This document shows positions 33,432 to 41,499 of a stretch of 64,000 nucleotides of DNA, piece by piece. The stretch is from Parapedobacter defluvii. Lineage in GTDB: Bacteria > Bacteroidota > Bacteroidia > Sphingobacteriales > Sphingobacteriaceae. The DNA lies in assembly GCF_014642075.1 (NCBI RefSeq), contig NZ_BMIK01000009.1:62001-126000 (forward strand), written 5' to 3'. The translations under genes and the position numbers were made by a program. Under the pieces are notes generated by a model. It ran no database searches, was not told the DNA's origin, and worked only from the letters and a program-made list of their open reading frames with translations. Numbering within the stretch: position 1 is the first letter of the stretch; each line of letters starts with the position of its first letter.

Positions 33432-34166
33432 TTATAGCGGTTCGAAATGATCGTTGAACGAGCCGTTTTCATCCATGGCGACCATCGAATAATGGCGGGG
33501 GAGAAACCACCTCATAGGGGTCTGAAGGGCTTCAGAGAGTTGCCGGCCGACTTTTTCCGGCGTTAGGTTGGTAACCAGTTCCTGTAACACTTCCTCTCCA
33601 TATTGCCGGGACATGAGGGCAATCTTCGGATCCCGAATGCCTTGTTGTTCCAAAAACTGACGGATAATACCTCGGGTTGGCATAGGCAAAAATTCTTCTG
33701 AGGGTTGGCCTACGAGCACCTCCTCCTGTTGTTGAATGACCTCCTGCTGAGGAAGCTGAACTGCAGGTGAGGCCGTATAGAATTCCCCTTTTATCGCGAA
33801 ATTTACCAGATCACCGTAGGTAAATACCCAGTCGGGTTGCCCTTTTTGTGCGTTGATGACCACACCGATTCCTCGATCGAGAATGAAATCAGAGACCATG
33901 TGTTGCACCACATAACATTGAAACGGCTGATTCGGCACGGGGATCTGCAGTTGGAAATAAGGGAACCCATCCGGTCCCTGAATGATCTGTGGGTCGCCAC
34001 AGGCAAAGCTGGCTTCGGCGGCGTCTGCCAGAAATTTCTTTTCCCAGGTTGCATCACGGGTAGTCCCCGCAACTTCGAATAACGCCGCTAATGCGGCTGT
34101 TTTTCCCAGATCACCCTGGTATCCTTCTTTTTCAACCCCTTTCTTCCTAAAATTAAATAATCCCAT
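33432..34166 (-). CDS. Hypothetical cytoplasmic protein
   Basis: The 244-residue protein begins MGLFNFRKKGVEKEGYQGDL. The N-terminal part (to about 130) looks alpha/beta (FPYFQLQIPVPNQPFQCYVV), with a Gln-rich linker (QLPQQEVIQQQEEVL) and a helical C-terminus ending in a Trp-containing strand (MRWFLPRHYSMVAMDENG). No signal or membrane helix. It is the first gene of a minus-strand cluster with the two-helix membrane protein and the histidine kinase pair. I do not recognise the family. Confidence 0.65.
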   Translation of the reverse strand: MGLFNFRKKGVEKEGYQGDLGKTAALAALFEVAGTTRDATWEKKFLADAAEASFACGDPQIIQGPDGFPYFQLQIPVPNQPFQCYVVQHMVSDFILDRGIGVVINAQKGQPDWVFTYGDLVNFAIKGEFYTASPAVQLPQQEVIQQQEEVLVGQPSEEFLPMPTRGIIRQFLEQQGIRDPKIALMSRQYGEEVLQELVTNLTPEKVGRQLSEALQTPMRWFLPRHYSMVAMDENGSFNDHFEPL

Positions 34167-34551
34167 GGATGGCTGCTTTATCGTTTACTCCCGGATAATA
34201 TATGTAATCGACCAAAACTACGGCAACCTTTCTCAAATAGATATCCCCGAAAACAATGATTTTTCTAACTCCGCAGAAAAATCAACCGGCCTTCGTATAT
34301 CAGGTATACCAGCTGCACGGGTCGGCGTGGGGATTCCAAGCAACGGTAAAATCAGTTAAGGAAAGTTATAACGTTTGTTAAGACGCAGGGATAAGCGCGA
34401 GGAAAAGCGAGCTGACGCCGCGCAGCATAAAGCTAATGACGGAATGAAAGACACCATTGACAAAGGAAGGGTGAATTACCAGCACCTGAAAAAGAAGGGA
34501 AAGGAAATAGACATGCTTATCCCAGACATACACATATAGCGGATTGCTTCC
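34167..34551. other. Intergenic region with possible small ORF
   Basis: No conserved gene is recognised in these 385 bases. A TTG-started frame (34375-34539, 54 codons) encodes a very basic peptide (RRDKREEKRADAAQHKANDG then MKDTIDKGRV) that looks coding-like but has no known family. It could be the remnant of a stress-type basic protein. The rest is AT-balanced sequence with no terminator found. Confidence 0.3.
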
Positions 34552-35271
34552 TTAATTGACGGGTTGCCGCATGGCACCGATGTAGTAAGAATCGTCAATG
34601 GAATCTGCACCGGTCAAGAAGACGGAGGTATACGAGCCTTCCTCCAACGCAATATCCCCGCGTGTAACCAGAATTTCTCCATCCTCATCTTCGATAGCCA
34701 GTTCATAGGTGCCGCTTGGAACAACCACAAAATCTTCATGGGCCTTACCCGATTGCGGCGTGTCCATGGGCCTGTCCTGGAATGCAGGAATTGGATCGTT
34801 ATTTCCAATCCGGAGGGAAACACGGTGGGTCGTATTCGCCAGATTGAAGAAACGCACACCTGCCACGATGGAGGGGTCGCCGGCGTCTTCCGGCGCATGG
34901 TCTTCCGTGATAAAATGTAGTGGGTTGTCTGCGGTTCCATAGATGATCGATGAGTACAACATGCTATCCTTTGCTGCAAAACTCGTATCGACCAACCGGG
35001 TTTGATTTCCGGCGTCGTAAATCTCCAGTCCCCGGCTATTTCCGACGAACAGATTGATATATCCGTAACTGCGGTAGGCCAATGGATAGAATTGCTGTGG
35101 CACCGGCTCCCTGTCTATTTCGTAAAGAACACCCTGTGGCGCTTCAATGAATGCATTAATCATCGTTAGACCTGCCAAAGGCATCGGTTCGGTATCGTTG
35201 TCTTTTAAACAACTGATTGCCAACGTTGCACACGCAAAGAAGGCAATGTAAAATACACTTCTCTTTTTCAT
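34552..35271 (-). CDS. DUF4397-domain lipoprotein, paralog 3
   Basis: The 239-residue lipoprotein (signal to AISCLK, Cys about 21) is the third DUF4397 copy, inverted relative to the tandem pair at 28699-30163. Conserved marks: HFITEDHAPEDAGDPSIVAG, VRFFNLANTTHRVSLRIG, AFQDRPMDTPQSGK and the final DSYYIGAMRQPVN. The N-terminal 80 residues resemble copy 1 (MINAFIEAPQGVLYEIDREP) more than copy 2. It is separated from the others by the regulator/kinase cluster. Confidence 0.85.
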   Translation of the reverse strand: MKKRSVFYIAFFACATLAISCLKDNDTEPMPLAGLTMINAFIEAPQGVLYEIDREPVPQQFYPLAYRSYGYINLFVGNSRGLEIYDAGNQTRLVDTSFAAKDSMLYSSIIYGTADNPLHFITEDHAPEDAGDPSIVAGVRFFNLANTTHRVSLRIGNNDPIPAFQDRPMDTPQSGKAHEDFVVVPSGTYELAIEDEDGEILVTRGDIALEEGSYTSVFLTGADSIDDSYYIGAMRQPVN

Positions 35272-35402
35272 GACGCTAATCTTTTATACAAACTACCTTC
35301 ATTCTAGAGAACTCCGGTATTCACTGATTGTTTGAAAAAATTGAATAAGATGTAGCGGCATGCAACCTCATCTCGTTTCATTTGAAAGAACAGCCAATAA
35401 TC

Positions 35403-36023
35403 ATGAACATTAAATTCATTCTCGTATTTCTTTTGGCCGCGGCCGGTTTTTCAGCCTGTAAAAAGAATGATTTTCCCCATCAGGACGATTTTGAACGGAG
35501 TTACAAAGCTTGGCTTGCTTTCAAAGCATCCAGTGGCAACAATTACCGGTATGAAGTGCCCGGATACACCTGGGCGGGTTCCTCGTGGCTGACTACCGTT
35601 ACCGTTAGGGAAGGTAAGGTTGTACAACGTGATTTCGTGTATACGGCATTTAACGATGTGATTATGCCCGAAAACGGTTGGACGGCCGCCGAAGCCGATA
35701 AACTTTTGGAGCCGTTGAATATGACCGCCGAAACATTTTTGGAACGGGAAGGGTATCCGTTTCTCGAAGCATTGCAGTGGACCGAAACAGCGGAAGATCT
35801 CGGAACCAAGTCCCGCGATTATTCGTCGGCCAGCGCGCTGTACACGTTGGACGATATATACGACAAAGCCCGTACCGAATGGTTGAAAAACCGTTCAGAT
35901 GCCAGCATATCGTTTGAAGCAAACAACAACGGGCTGATATCCTCCGCGGGATTTATTCCGAATGGATGTATGGATGATTGTTTCACAGGAATCCACATCC
36001 GGTCAATCGAAGCGCTGGAATAA
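35403..36023 (+). CDS. Lipoprotein with DUF6174-like beta domain (tentative)
   Basis: ATG 35403 begins MNIKFILVFLLAAAGFSACK, with a lipobox; a TTG 21 bp upstream is less plausible. The 206-residue product has the pattern SSGNNYRYEVPGYTWAGSSW then LTTVTVREGKVVQRDFVYTA, which resembles DUF6174-type proteins. The C-terminus DDCFTGIHIRSIEALE has a Cys pair (CMDDC). Two-thirds of the protein are mixed helix and strand. Likely a periplasmic or outer-membrane lipoprotein of unknown role. Confidence 0.65.
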   Translation: MNIKFILVFLLAAAGFSACKKNDFPHQDDFERSYKAWLAFKASSGNNYRYEVPGYTWAGSSWLTTVTVREGKVVQRDFVYTAFNDVIMPENGWTAAEADKLLEPLNMTAETFLEREGYPFLEALQWTETAEDLGTKSRDYSSASALYTLDDIYDKARTEWLKNRSDASISFEANNNGLISSAGFIPNGCMDDCFTGIHIRSIEALE

Positions 36024-36036
36024 AAATGCGATAGCC

Positions 36037-37539
36037 CTATTGTGTTGAGAACTCCACCCAGTTACTTTCATCGCTGTATTCCGGAATCAGATCGGCGCGG
36101 CCGTTGAGTGAATAGTTTGATGTCAAGTGAGCGATATCCATCTTCATGTTGAACAGGCAGCTGTTTACGAGGTCTTTCCGGAATCCCTGTTCCGCAAGTT
36201 CAAGCACATACTGTACGCAGATCAACCGGGCTGCTATTTTTCCCAGGTCAACCAGTTTCCGCTGTGGAATGTTAGCTCCGGGTTCGAATTCGAGGTATTC
36301 GCTGAACAGGGGGGCGGAATGTTTGGTACGATCAAATCCGGAAAGGAACGCATACAGGTTTGCTTCCTTCTGCTTTTTCAGTTGCTTCAGCATCATTTCG
36401 GCAATCTGGGTGTAAAGCATCTCATTGGAACCTTCAAAAATCTGGAAAGGGCGGCTGTCTACGATGCCTCTTCCGGCGATGTGGCTAATCCGGTATCCAT
36501 TGGCGCCCGACACTTGCAGACAGAGCTGGGCTGACTCCTGCATCAGGTCAGTGACGAGTGCCTTCATGCTGTTCGCTTCCAGTCCCTCCAGCGCAAGGTT
36601 GTGGGCAATGCCACTGATTTCACTGCTTCTGGCACACATTCCCGAACAGAGGGTGTAGGCAGTCTGTATCCGTGACAGTTGGAACTGGACGGAATCCAGC
36701 ATCAGCAGGTTACCCGTACCGACAACCCGGTTTGTACAATGGTATAATGCCTCATCCAGCATACGTTTGATGAAGCCCATGCCCATTCCCGGGAATTGCA
36801 TCCGGCTCCGATGCAGAATATCGAGCATCATCTTGATACCGGTGCTTTCGGGCTGGAGGCGGTGGTTGTGGGGGACTTCGACATCGATTTTATTTAACCC
36901 ATACGGAATCATGTATAATCCGAGGTTGCTGTAGATGGACTCCACCTCGATGTGTTGCCGTGCTACGGCATTGTTCGTCATGAAAAAGTCCACATCACGG
37001 GCCAGTTCGCCATTGCCCAGGTCTTTCCGTGCGGCCACCAACCAATAGTCTGCCTGTCCGGTTAATCCCTGCCAATGCTTATGTCCTTTTATCGCATATC
37101 CATCGTCTGTCAGGCGATAGGAAGTTTTCATATTCAGCGCATCGCTCCCGAACTCGGGTTCGGTAATCATCAATCCGCCCATATGATGTCCGCCAATGAA
37201 TCCGGGAAGCACCTCTTGTTTCAGGGCTGCATCGCCATACTTTGCCAAAGGTTCAAGAAAAAGCGCGATGTTAATGCCGAAGGTAAGGGAGAGCGGGAGC
37301 GATTCGTAAGAGGCTGTTGATAATACACTCAGGCATTCTTTTACGATAGCGCCTCTTCCTCCATATTCGTTTGGGATGGCAACCGATAACGGCGACGCCT
37401 GCATGATGACCGTCCATACTTCTGGAGGTAAACCACGTGCAAGACTCAGTTCATTGATATCATGCTGTTCATGGAATGCCTTTTTAAGTGCCTTCTTAAA
37501 CGTGCTGATAAACTCGTTAAAATCGTTGTTTCTATCCAT
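36037..37539 (-). CDS. Acyl-CoA dehydrogenase family protein
   Basis: The 500-residue protein has the acyl-CoA dehydrogenase layout: N-terminal helices, the middle beta domain (GGLMITEPEFGSDALNMKT and KHWQGLTGQADYWLVAARKD), then the C-terminal helical domain with RMQFPGMGMGFIKRML and the FAD-binding-like GRGIVDSRPFQIFEGSNEML. ACDs catalyse alpha-beta dehydrogenation of acyl-CoA thioesters using FAD and ETF. The catalytic Glu is plausibly in the FEGSNEM segment, as in many members. It overlaps no neighbour and appears monocistronic. Confidence 0.9.
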   Translation of the reverse strand: MDRNNDFNEFISTFKKALKKAFHEQHDINELSLARGLPPEVWTVIMQASPLSVAIPNEYGGRGAIVKECLSVLSTASYESLPLSLTFGINIALFLEPLAKYGDAALKQEVLPGFIGGHHMGGLMITEPEFGSDALNMKTSYRLTDDGYAIKGHKHWQGLTGQADYWLVAARKDLGNGELARDVDFFMTNNAVARQHIEVESIYSNLGLYMIPYGLNKIDVEVPHNHRLQPESTGIKMMLDILHRSRMQFPGMGMGFIKRMLDEALYHCTNRVVGTGNLLMLDSVQFQLSRIQTAYTLCSGMCARSSEISGIAHNLALEGLEANSMKALVTDLMQESAQLCLQVSGANGYRISHIAGRGIVDSRPFQIFEGSNEMLYTQIAEMMLKQLKKQKEANLYAFLSGFDRTKHSAPLFSEYLEFEPGANIPQRKLVDLGKIAARLICVQYVLELAEQGFRKDLVNSCLFNMKMDIAHLTSNYSLNGRADLIPEYSDESNWVEFSTQ

Positions 37540-37631
37540 TCTTTCGTAAGGTCAACTTTGAAAAGTAAGGGTCAAATTTACCGAATATGCGCAAGCGTAC
37601 CAAATAATTTCGTAAGCGCTGGCTTACCGTT

Positions 37632-38600
37632 TCAAAGATGCTCTAGTGCCAGGGAAAGTGCCTTAAGGTCTTGTTTCATCAATGTGATCTGTGATTCGAG
37701 CTGATCGTACATATCTGCACGGTTCACCAACTGTTCCGTCGTATATTTACCCCCATCGCCAAAATATACCGGCGTGATGGCACGTCCTTCGTCGTCTTCG
37801 CTTTCGGATATCTGACCAAAGTTCTTCCATTTATCGATGATTTCCTGTCTTACCGACGGAATGTCCTTGGTCGGATCGGTATAGTTGAGGTAATACCACA
37901 CAAAGGGAGGGAAGCCGGAAGAAGCGGGGTTGCCCTGCCAAACTTCCCGCAATGCGTTCCGTTGATGGTAAAAGTCAATTTTCCGGTTGTTGAAAAGCAT
38001 CAGCAGACCTAGGGAGGCCTCCGTGATACCGGTGGCAATTCCGACCGTGTTGCTCGCTGTTTCGTTTTTGATAACCCCACCGGTAGTAATGGCACCTGTG
38101 GCACCAATGACAATGGCGGCCACGGTAAGCTTGGATTCTGTCTCGCTTTCGCTCCCTTTGAGGTAGTTGGCAACCTGGCTGATGCGCTCCTCTTCACAAT
38201 CCATTTCCGAGGCAACAGCCGAAACTTCCAACGAAGCCATATTGATCTTGTGATCGATGCGTTGCTTTAACTCCAGGATGGAAAGCCGCTTTGCGAGATC
38301 CGAAGATTCTAAGGCCTTTTTTAAGTGGATGTAACGGGTGAGATCCGGCAAAATGCCGATGGCGTTGGCCATATTCAGGTTCCGGTAACTCAACAGGTCG
38401 GTTAAGTCCTTTTCGAGCGTAAGTGTATGGAGTGGCTGCGGCAGATCCTTTTCTGTGTAGTTATATATATTTTGCTGATTGCAATTGCTACCGATGATCT
38501 GTTGGCGTATGTTGGCGTCTTTGATGGTGACACACCCTCCTGTGACCAACACTAATACACCGATCGATAGTAGCCAGGGAATACGAATGACGACGCACAT
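37632..38600 (-). CDS. Hypothetical lipoprotein
   Basis: The 322-residue protein has an export signal with lipobox LVTGGC (Cys about 23), a helical body, and a small hydrophobic Gly/Ala-rich stretch (TVAAIVIGATGAITTGGVIK) that may insert in the membrane. The C-terminal part includes FPPFVWYYLNYTDPTKDIPS and predicted coiled-coil. No family is recognised. The promoter side has a TACATTTG box, but no matching TTTG at the expected distance. The gene is transcribed away from the AlkB-like gene's direction only by spacing. Confidence 0.65.
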   Translation of the reverse strand: MCVVIRIPWLLSIGVLVLVTGGCVTIKDANIRQQIIGSNCNQQNIYNYTEKDLPQPLHTLTLEKDLTDLLSYRNLNMANAIGILPDLTRYIHLKKALESSDLAKRLSILELKQRIDHKINMASLEVSAVASEMDCEEERISQVANYLKGSESETESKLTVAAIVIGATGAITTGGVIKNETASNTVGIATGITEASLGLLMLFNNRKIDFYHQRNALREVWQGNPASSGFPPFVWYYLNYTDPTKDIPSVRQEIIDKWKNFGQISESEDDEGRAITPVYFGDGGKYTTEQLVNRADMYDQLESQITLMKQDLKALSLALEHL

Positions 38601-38674
38601 TGCTCCGGAAATTTTAATGAAATTGATTTACAAATGTAAAGCATACCTGCTAGTTCGGCATTGAAAATGGGAAA

Positions 38675-39286
38675 TTATTTTTCTACGATGGTTCTGAAGG
38701 TCAGGTTTACCCTCGGTGCGGTGATCTTTTTATTGGGGGGCAGCTTGTGCAGCCAAAAGGTTTGCGTTGTGTCTTTCATGACCAAAAGGCTCCCGTGCTC
38801 CAATGTGAGCGTGGTCTTTTCGTGGGTCTGTTTGTGTTTGAAAGCGAACTTCCGCTCCGCCCCAAAGCTTAAAGAACCGATTGCGCCGTCCTTTTTCAAG
38901 TCGGCTTCGGCATCGCTATGCCAGGCCATTCCTTCCGCTCCGTTGTGGTACAGGTTGAGCAAGCAGGAATTGAAGGTCTCTCCGGTTGCTGTTTCGATAA
39001 GCCGTTTTAACGTTAAGAGTTCTTGGGTCCAGGGCAACGCATACTTTGTGGTATTGGAATAGGTATAGGCGTACGGTTTTTCTCCATACCACGCTACTTT
39101 CCGTTTGGTGATAATTTTCTTTCCGAAGATGATGGCTTCATCGTTTTGCCATTCGATCGTTTCCAGCAACCTGTCCAGAAAAAAATCCGCTTGCTTTTTG
39201 GTGAACAATCTGCCGTAATAATTTACGGTGCCCTGATACGGAAGCCAATTTTTGTGTTTATCTATCGTCTGATTAAATAAATCCAT
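38675..39286 (-). CDS. AlkB-like 2-oxoglutarate/Fe(II) dioxygenase
   Basis: The 203-residue protein matches ALKBH2/3-type DNA-repair dioxygenases: SCLLNLYHNGAEGMAWHSDA supplies the His-x-Asp iron ligands, FWLH the distal His, and APRVNLTFR the Arg pair for 2-oxoglutarate. The N-terminal nucleotide-recognition lid (YYGRLFTKKQADFFLDRLLE) is present. AlkB enzymes oxidatively demethylate alkylated bases. It is monocistronic or the last gene before an inverted lipoprotein gene, with no adaptive-response partner nearby. Confidence 0.93.
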   Translation of the reverse strand: MDLFNQTIDKHKNWLPYQGTVNYYGRLFTKKQADFFLDRLLETIEWQNDEAIIFGKKIITKRKVAWYGEKPYAYTYSNTTKYALPWTQELLTLKRLIETATGETFNSCLLNLYHNGAEGMAWHSDAEADLKKDGAIGSLSFGAERKFAFKHKQTHEKTTLTLEHGSLLVMKDTTQTFWLHKLPPNKKITAPRVNLTFRTIVEK

Positions 39287-39328
39287 GATGCGGGTTTAGA
39301 TTTCCGGCGAAAATACAATGTTTTCCGA

Positions 39329-39661
39329 TTAATCAGGATCAACATGCCCGCGGTGTGGCCGAGTTTCCTTCGCCAGGTCGTACTCCCGGTTACTCTCGTT
39401 ATCTGAACCGTTCACGAGCCCCTTGTTAAAAAGTACTTCGAGTATTTCCCTTACCTGTGTTTCGTCTGCATCGCTGTCGCCCAGGGCAGAAAGCTTCGTT
39501 GCTATTTGTTTTGCCGTGCCTTTGCCGAGATCTGCCAGCGCGAATACAGCGCGTTCCTGCAGGGCAGCCTTCGGATCGTGCTTTGCCGGCACATGCAAAG
39601 GCCTGATCACCCCGTCGTCAAAATTATTCTTTTCCCTGTGCTGTGAGATAGATTTTTTCAT
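39329..39661 (-). CDS. Small helix-rich protein with winged-helix-like pattern
   Basis: ATG 39661 is chosen (MKKSISQHREKNNFDDGVIR); the frame continues 26 residues upstream into IS110 DNA, so the longer form is an artefact of the insertion. The 110-residue product has AALQERAVFALADLGKGTAK then QIATKLSALGDSDADETQVR, resembling a winged-helix regulator, and an acidic C-terminal tail. The IS110 element lies directly upstream (23 bp from the transposase stop) and may have replaced its original promoter. Confidence 0.6.
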   Translation of the reverse strand: MKKSISQHREKNNFDDGVIRPLHVPAKHDPKAALQERAVFALADLGKGTAKQIATKLSALGDSDADETQVREILEVLFNKGLVNGSDNESNREYDLAKETRPHRGHVDPD

Positions 39662-39684
39662 ATACTCTATTAATTTACAAGTTT

Positions 39685-40713
39685 TCAGGCCACTTTTTTT
39701 TCGGAGCCGTTTACATTTTTCTCTCTTGGGTCGAGACATACATAGTCTCGCGAGTATGGTGTTTTGTTCTTCACCACACTGTAAATAGTTCTCAGTAATT
39801 TGTTCATAACGTTATTCATGATTAGGTAATGGGGTTTCCCCTCCTGTTGCTTTTTCTGGTAATACAGCCGGTATTCTTTGTTGTGTTTCACGGCTGCTTT
39901 CGCACCCATATACAGCAACGATTTGAGTTCTTTATCTGCAAAAGGGCTTGTTTTGGATTTTGCGGACATGTTTCCCGATGTGTTGGGGAAGGGGCATACA
40001 CCCGCATAAGAAGCCGCCCTCCTGGCCGTATCGATTGCCTTGAAGTTCCCTGTCTTGATAATCACATTGGTTGCTATGACCGGGCCTACGCCGAATACGG
40101 AAACCGAAAGCGTGTAATTCTCAGCCATCTCCGCATCGCCCATGATGATAAGGGATATCTCCTTCTCCACTTCCCCGATCTGTTTGTCAAGGGAGCTTAA
40201 AGAGGCTTTTAGGATTAGGTTGACCGCAACACTCTGCATGGGTAGCTGCTCCCTTGCGTGAGCACCTGTCACCAGTTCCTTGCGTGATTTGACCAATTGT
40301 GAACGAAGCGTGTATAACTGCCTGAGCTCGCTCATGTTTTCGCTTTGGTATTCCTTGAATGACAGCTTATCAAAGAACCGCCCCCCGTATTCCCGAAGCC
40401 GTGAAGCGTCGATGGGGTCCGACTTCCCCTTTACCAATCCCAGGCTGTGCTTGACCGTATAGCCCGGAACCAATGCTATGGGGACCCCAAACTGGTTACT
40501 CAAAAAGACCAGCAGATCCCCATACGTCCCCGTATTCTCCGCACAGAGAACCGATCCCGGTTCAACCGTGGACAGAAATCCCGATATGGATGCCAATCCG
40601 TTTTTCACTGTCTTGTTCTTTTCTTTTCCATTTGCATCAAGGAAGTTTACATCGAACTTCTCCTTTGATAAATCTATTCCATATACTTGCATAAACTTTT
40701 GTTTATGCTCCAT
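39685..40713 (-). CDS. IS110-family transposase (DEDD recombinase)
   Basis: The 342-residue protein has the N-terminal DEDD RuvC-like domain, with candidate acidic residues Asp14 (YGIDLSKEKF), Glu59 (CAENTGTYG) and Asp99/Asp102 (KSDPIDASRL). The C-terminal Tnp_20 domain has VFGVGPVIATNVIIKTGNF, YAGVCPFPNTSGNMSAKSKT (probable catalytic Ser in the TSG segment) and a helical end. The gene is full length with no stop or frameshift, so the element may be active. In this family the recombinase is guided by a bridge RNA from the element's non-coding end. Confidence 0.93.
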   Translation of the reverse strand: MEHKQKFMQVYGIDLSKEKFDVNFLDANGKEKNKTVKNGLASISGFLSTVEPGSVLCAENTGTYGDLLVFLSNQFGVPIALVPGYTVKHSLGLVKGKSDPIDASRLREYGGRFFDKLSFKEYQSENMSELRQLYTLRSQLVKSRKELVTGAHAREQLPMQSVAVNLILKASLSSLDKQIGEVEKEISLIIMGDAEMAENYTLSVSVFGVGPVIATNVIIKTGNFKAIDTARRAASYAGVCPFPNTSGNMSAKSKTSPFADKELKSLLYMGAKAAVKHNKEYRLYYQKKQQEGKPHYLIMNNVMNKLLRTIYSVVKNKTPYSRDYVCLDPREKNVNGSEKKVA

Positions 40714-40737
40714 GATTGAGTGGCTAACATCGTGATA

Positions 40738-40850
40738 ATGGGTTCTACCCTAAATACTCTCTGGCTTTGACTCAATGAATCTGCTGTCCTTAATATGAAA
40801 CTTAGGTTCTGCCTAATCTGTTTATAAAGTTAGGGCAGCAGATGGAGCTT
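40738..40850 (-). ncRNA. Candidate IS110 bridge RNA in the element's long non-coding end
   Basis: Upstream of the transposase start the DNA is densely self-complementary: ATCTGCTGTCC (40779-40789) pairs with GGGCAGCAGAT (40833-40843, one G-U). It encloses a second hairpin TTAGG-TTCTG-CCTAA (40802-40816), and GGGT-TCT-ACCC (40740-40750) forms a third. In IS110 elements a bridge RNA with two recombination-site-binding loops lies in this position on the transposase strand. The element ends, loop sequences and targets were not resolved. Confidence 0.5.
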
Positions 40851-40870
40851 TTTAGCCAAAGGTACATCCC

Positions 40871-41194
40871 ACGATTTATTCCCATTACTTGTCTTTTGTC
40901 ATCAGAGTACAAACTAACGATCTGTATATAAATTTATTTTTTGAATGGTGATGAAGCGATCAGATTTTTCACTTGAATAAGTTTGGCTTTTGTGTTCAAG
41001 AACTCGCGAGCTCGGTTTATTCATTCCCCCTGTGTGATTGAATACATCATGTCGAGTTCATAAAACAATTCCTTTCCTCTAATGTTTGGTTTCATCCTTT
41101 TGAAACAATGTAAATAAAAAAGCTGATTTCCAATAATTTATTTATATCTTTACTGGCAATTAATTTATTTTATTTATTTTTTATTCAAAATGCC
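40871..41194. other. AT-rich leader region upstream of cold-shock gene
   Basis: The 320 bases before the cold-shock gene are AT-rich with no gene. Just before the start there is TATCTTTA near 41150, a weak match to the Bacteroidota -7 box, and a long AT-rich leader, as expected for cold-shock mRNAs. No precise promoter was assigned. Confidence 0.4.
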
Positions 41195-41386
41195 ATGCAA
41201 GAAGGCGTAGTAAAATTTTTCAATGAGACCAAAGGATTCGGTTTCATCACCCCTAATGACGGTGGACGTGACGTGTTTGTTCATTCTTCAGGGTTGAAAG
41301 ACCGTGTTCGTGAAAACGACGACGTTTCATTTGAAGTTGCACAAGGCCAAAAAGGTCTTAACGCAGTAAATGTAAAATTGATTTAG
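41195..41386 (+). CDS. Cold-shock protein (CspA family)
   Basis: The 63-residue product is a complete cold-shock domain: KGFGFI (RNP1) at about residues 13-18 and VFVHSS (RNP2) at about 27-32, with the initial strand [14 protein letters not shown]. These proteins are single-stranded nucleic-acid-binding chaperones of mRNA. The gene stands alone and is followed by a strong terminator, so it is monocistronic. The AT-rich leader upstream suggests post-transcriptional control, as usual for csp genes. Confidence 0.95.
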   Translation: MQEGVVKFFNETKGFGFITPNDGGRDVFVHSSGLKDRVRENDDVSFEVAQGQKGLNAVNVKLI

Positions 41387-41410
41387 ATCCATTTTTCAGA
41401 TATTGTACAA

Positions 41411-41449
41411 AAACCACCCGGGCGATTATCTCCGGGTGGTTTTTTTTTA
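41411..41449 (+). terminator. Rho-independent terminator of the cold-shock gene
   Basis: AAACCACCCGG pairs with CCGGGTGGTTT (11 bp) around a short loop and is followed by nine T residues. Confidence 0.95.
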
Positions 41450-41499
41450 GAATTTCCAGGATCCATCCCGTTACGTTTTAAATTAAGTTTACATTTTAC

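Larger units (their letters stand above)
39662..40870 (-). mobile_element. IS110-family insertion sequence (bounds approximate)
   Basis: The transposase at 39685-40713 is of the IS110/IS116/IS902 type. IS110 elements have no terminal inverted repeats, so the ends cannot be defined by eye; the downstream bound is the 22-bp gap before the next gene, and the upstream bound is set by the end of the structured non-coding segment (about 40860-40870). The element belongs to the group that encodes a non-coding RNA guiding recombination at its long end. Confidence 0.7.

Noticed and set aside
34375-34539. 54-codon basic ORF as a real gene
   Set aside because: It needs a TTG start, has no family match and no clear promoter; kept only as a note in the intergenic entry.
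38620-38662. Promoter of the lipoprotein gene at 38600
   Set aside because: A perfect -7-like TACATTTG is present on the minus strand, but no TTTG lies 18-20 bp upstream, so the pair is incomplete.
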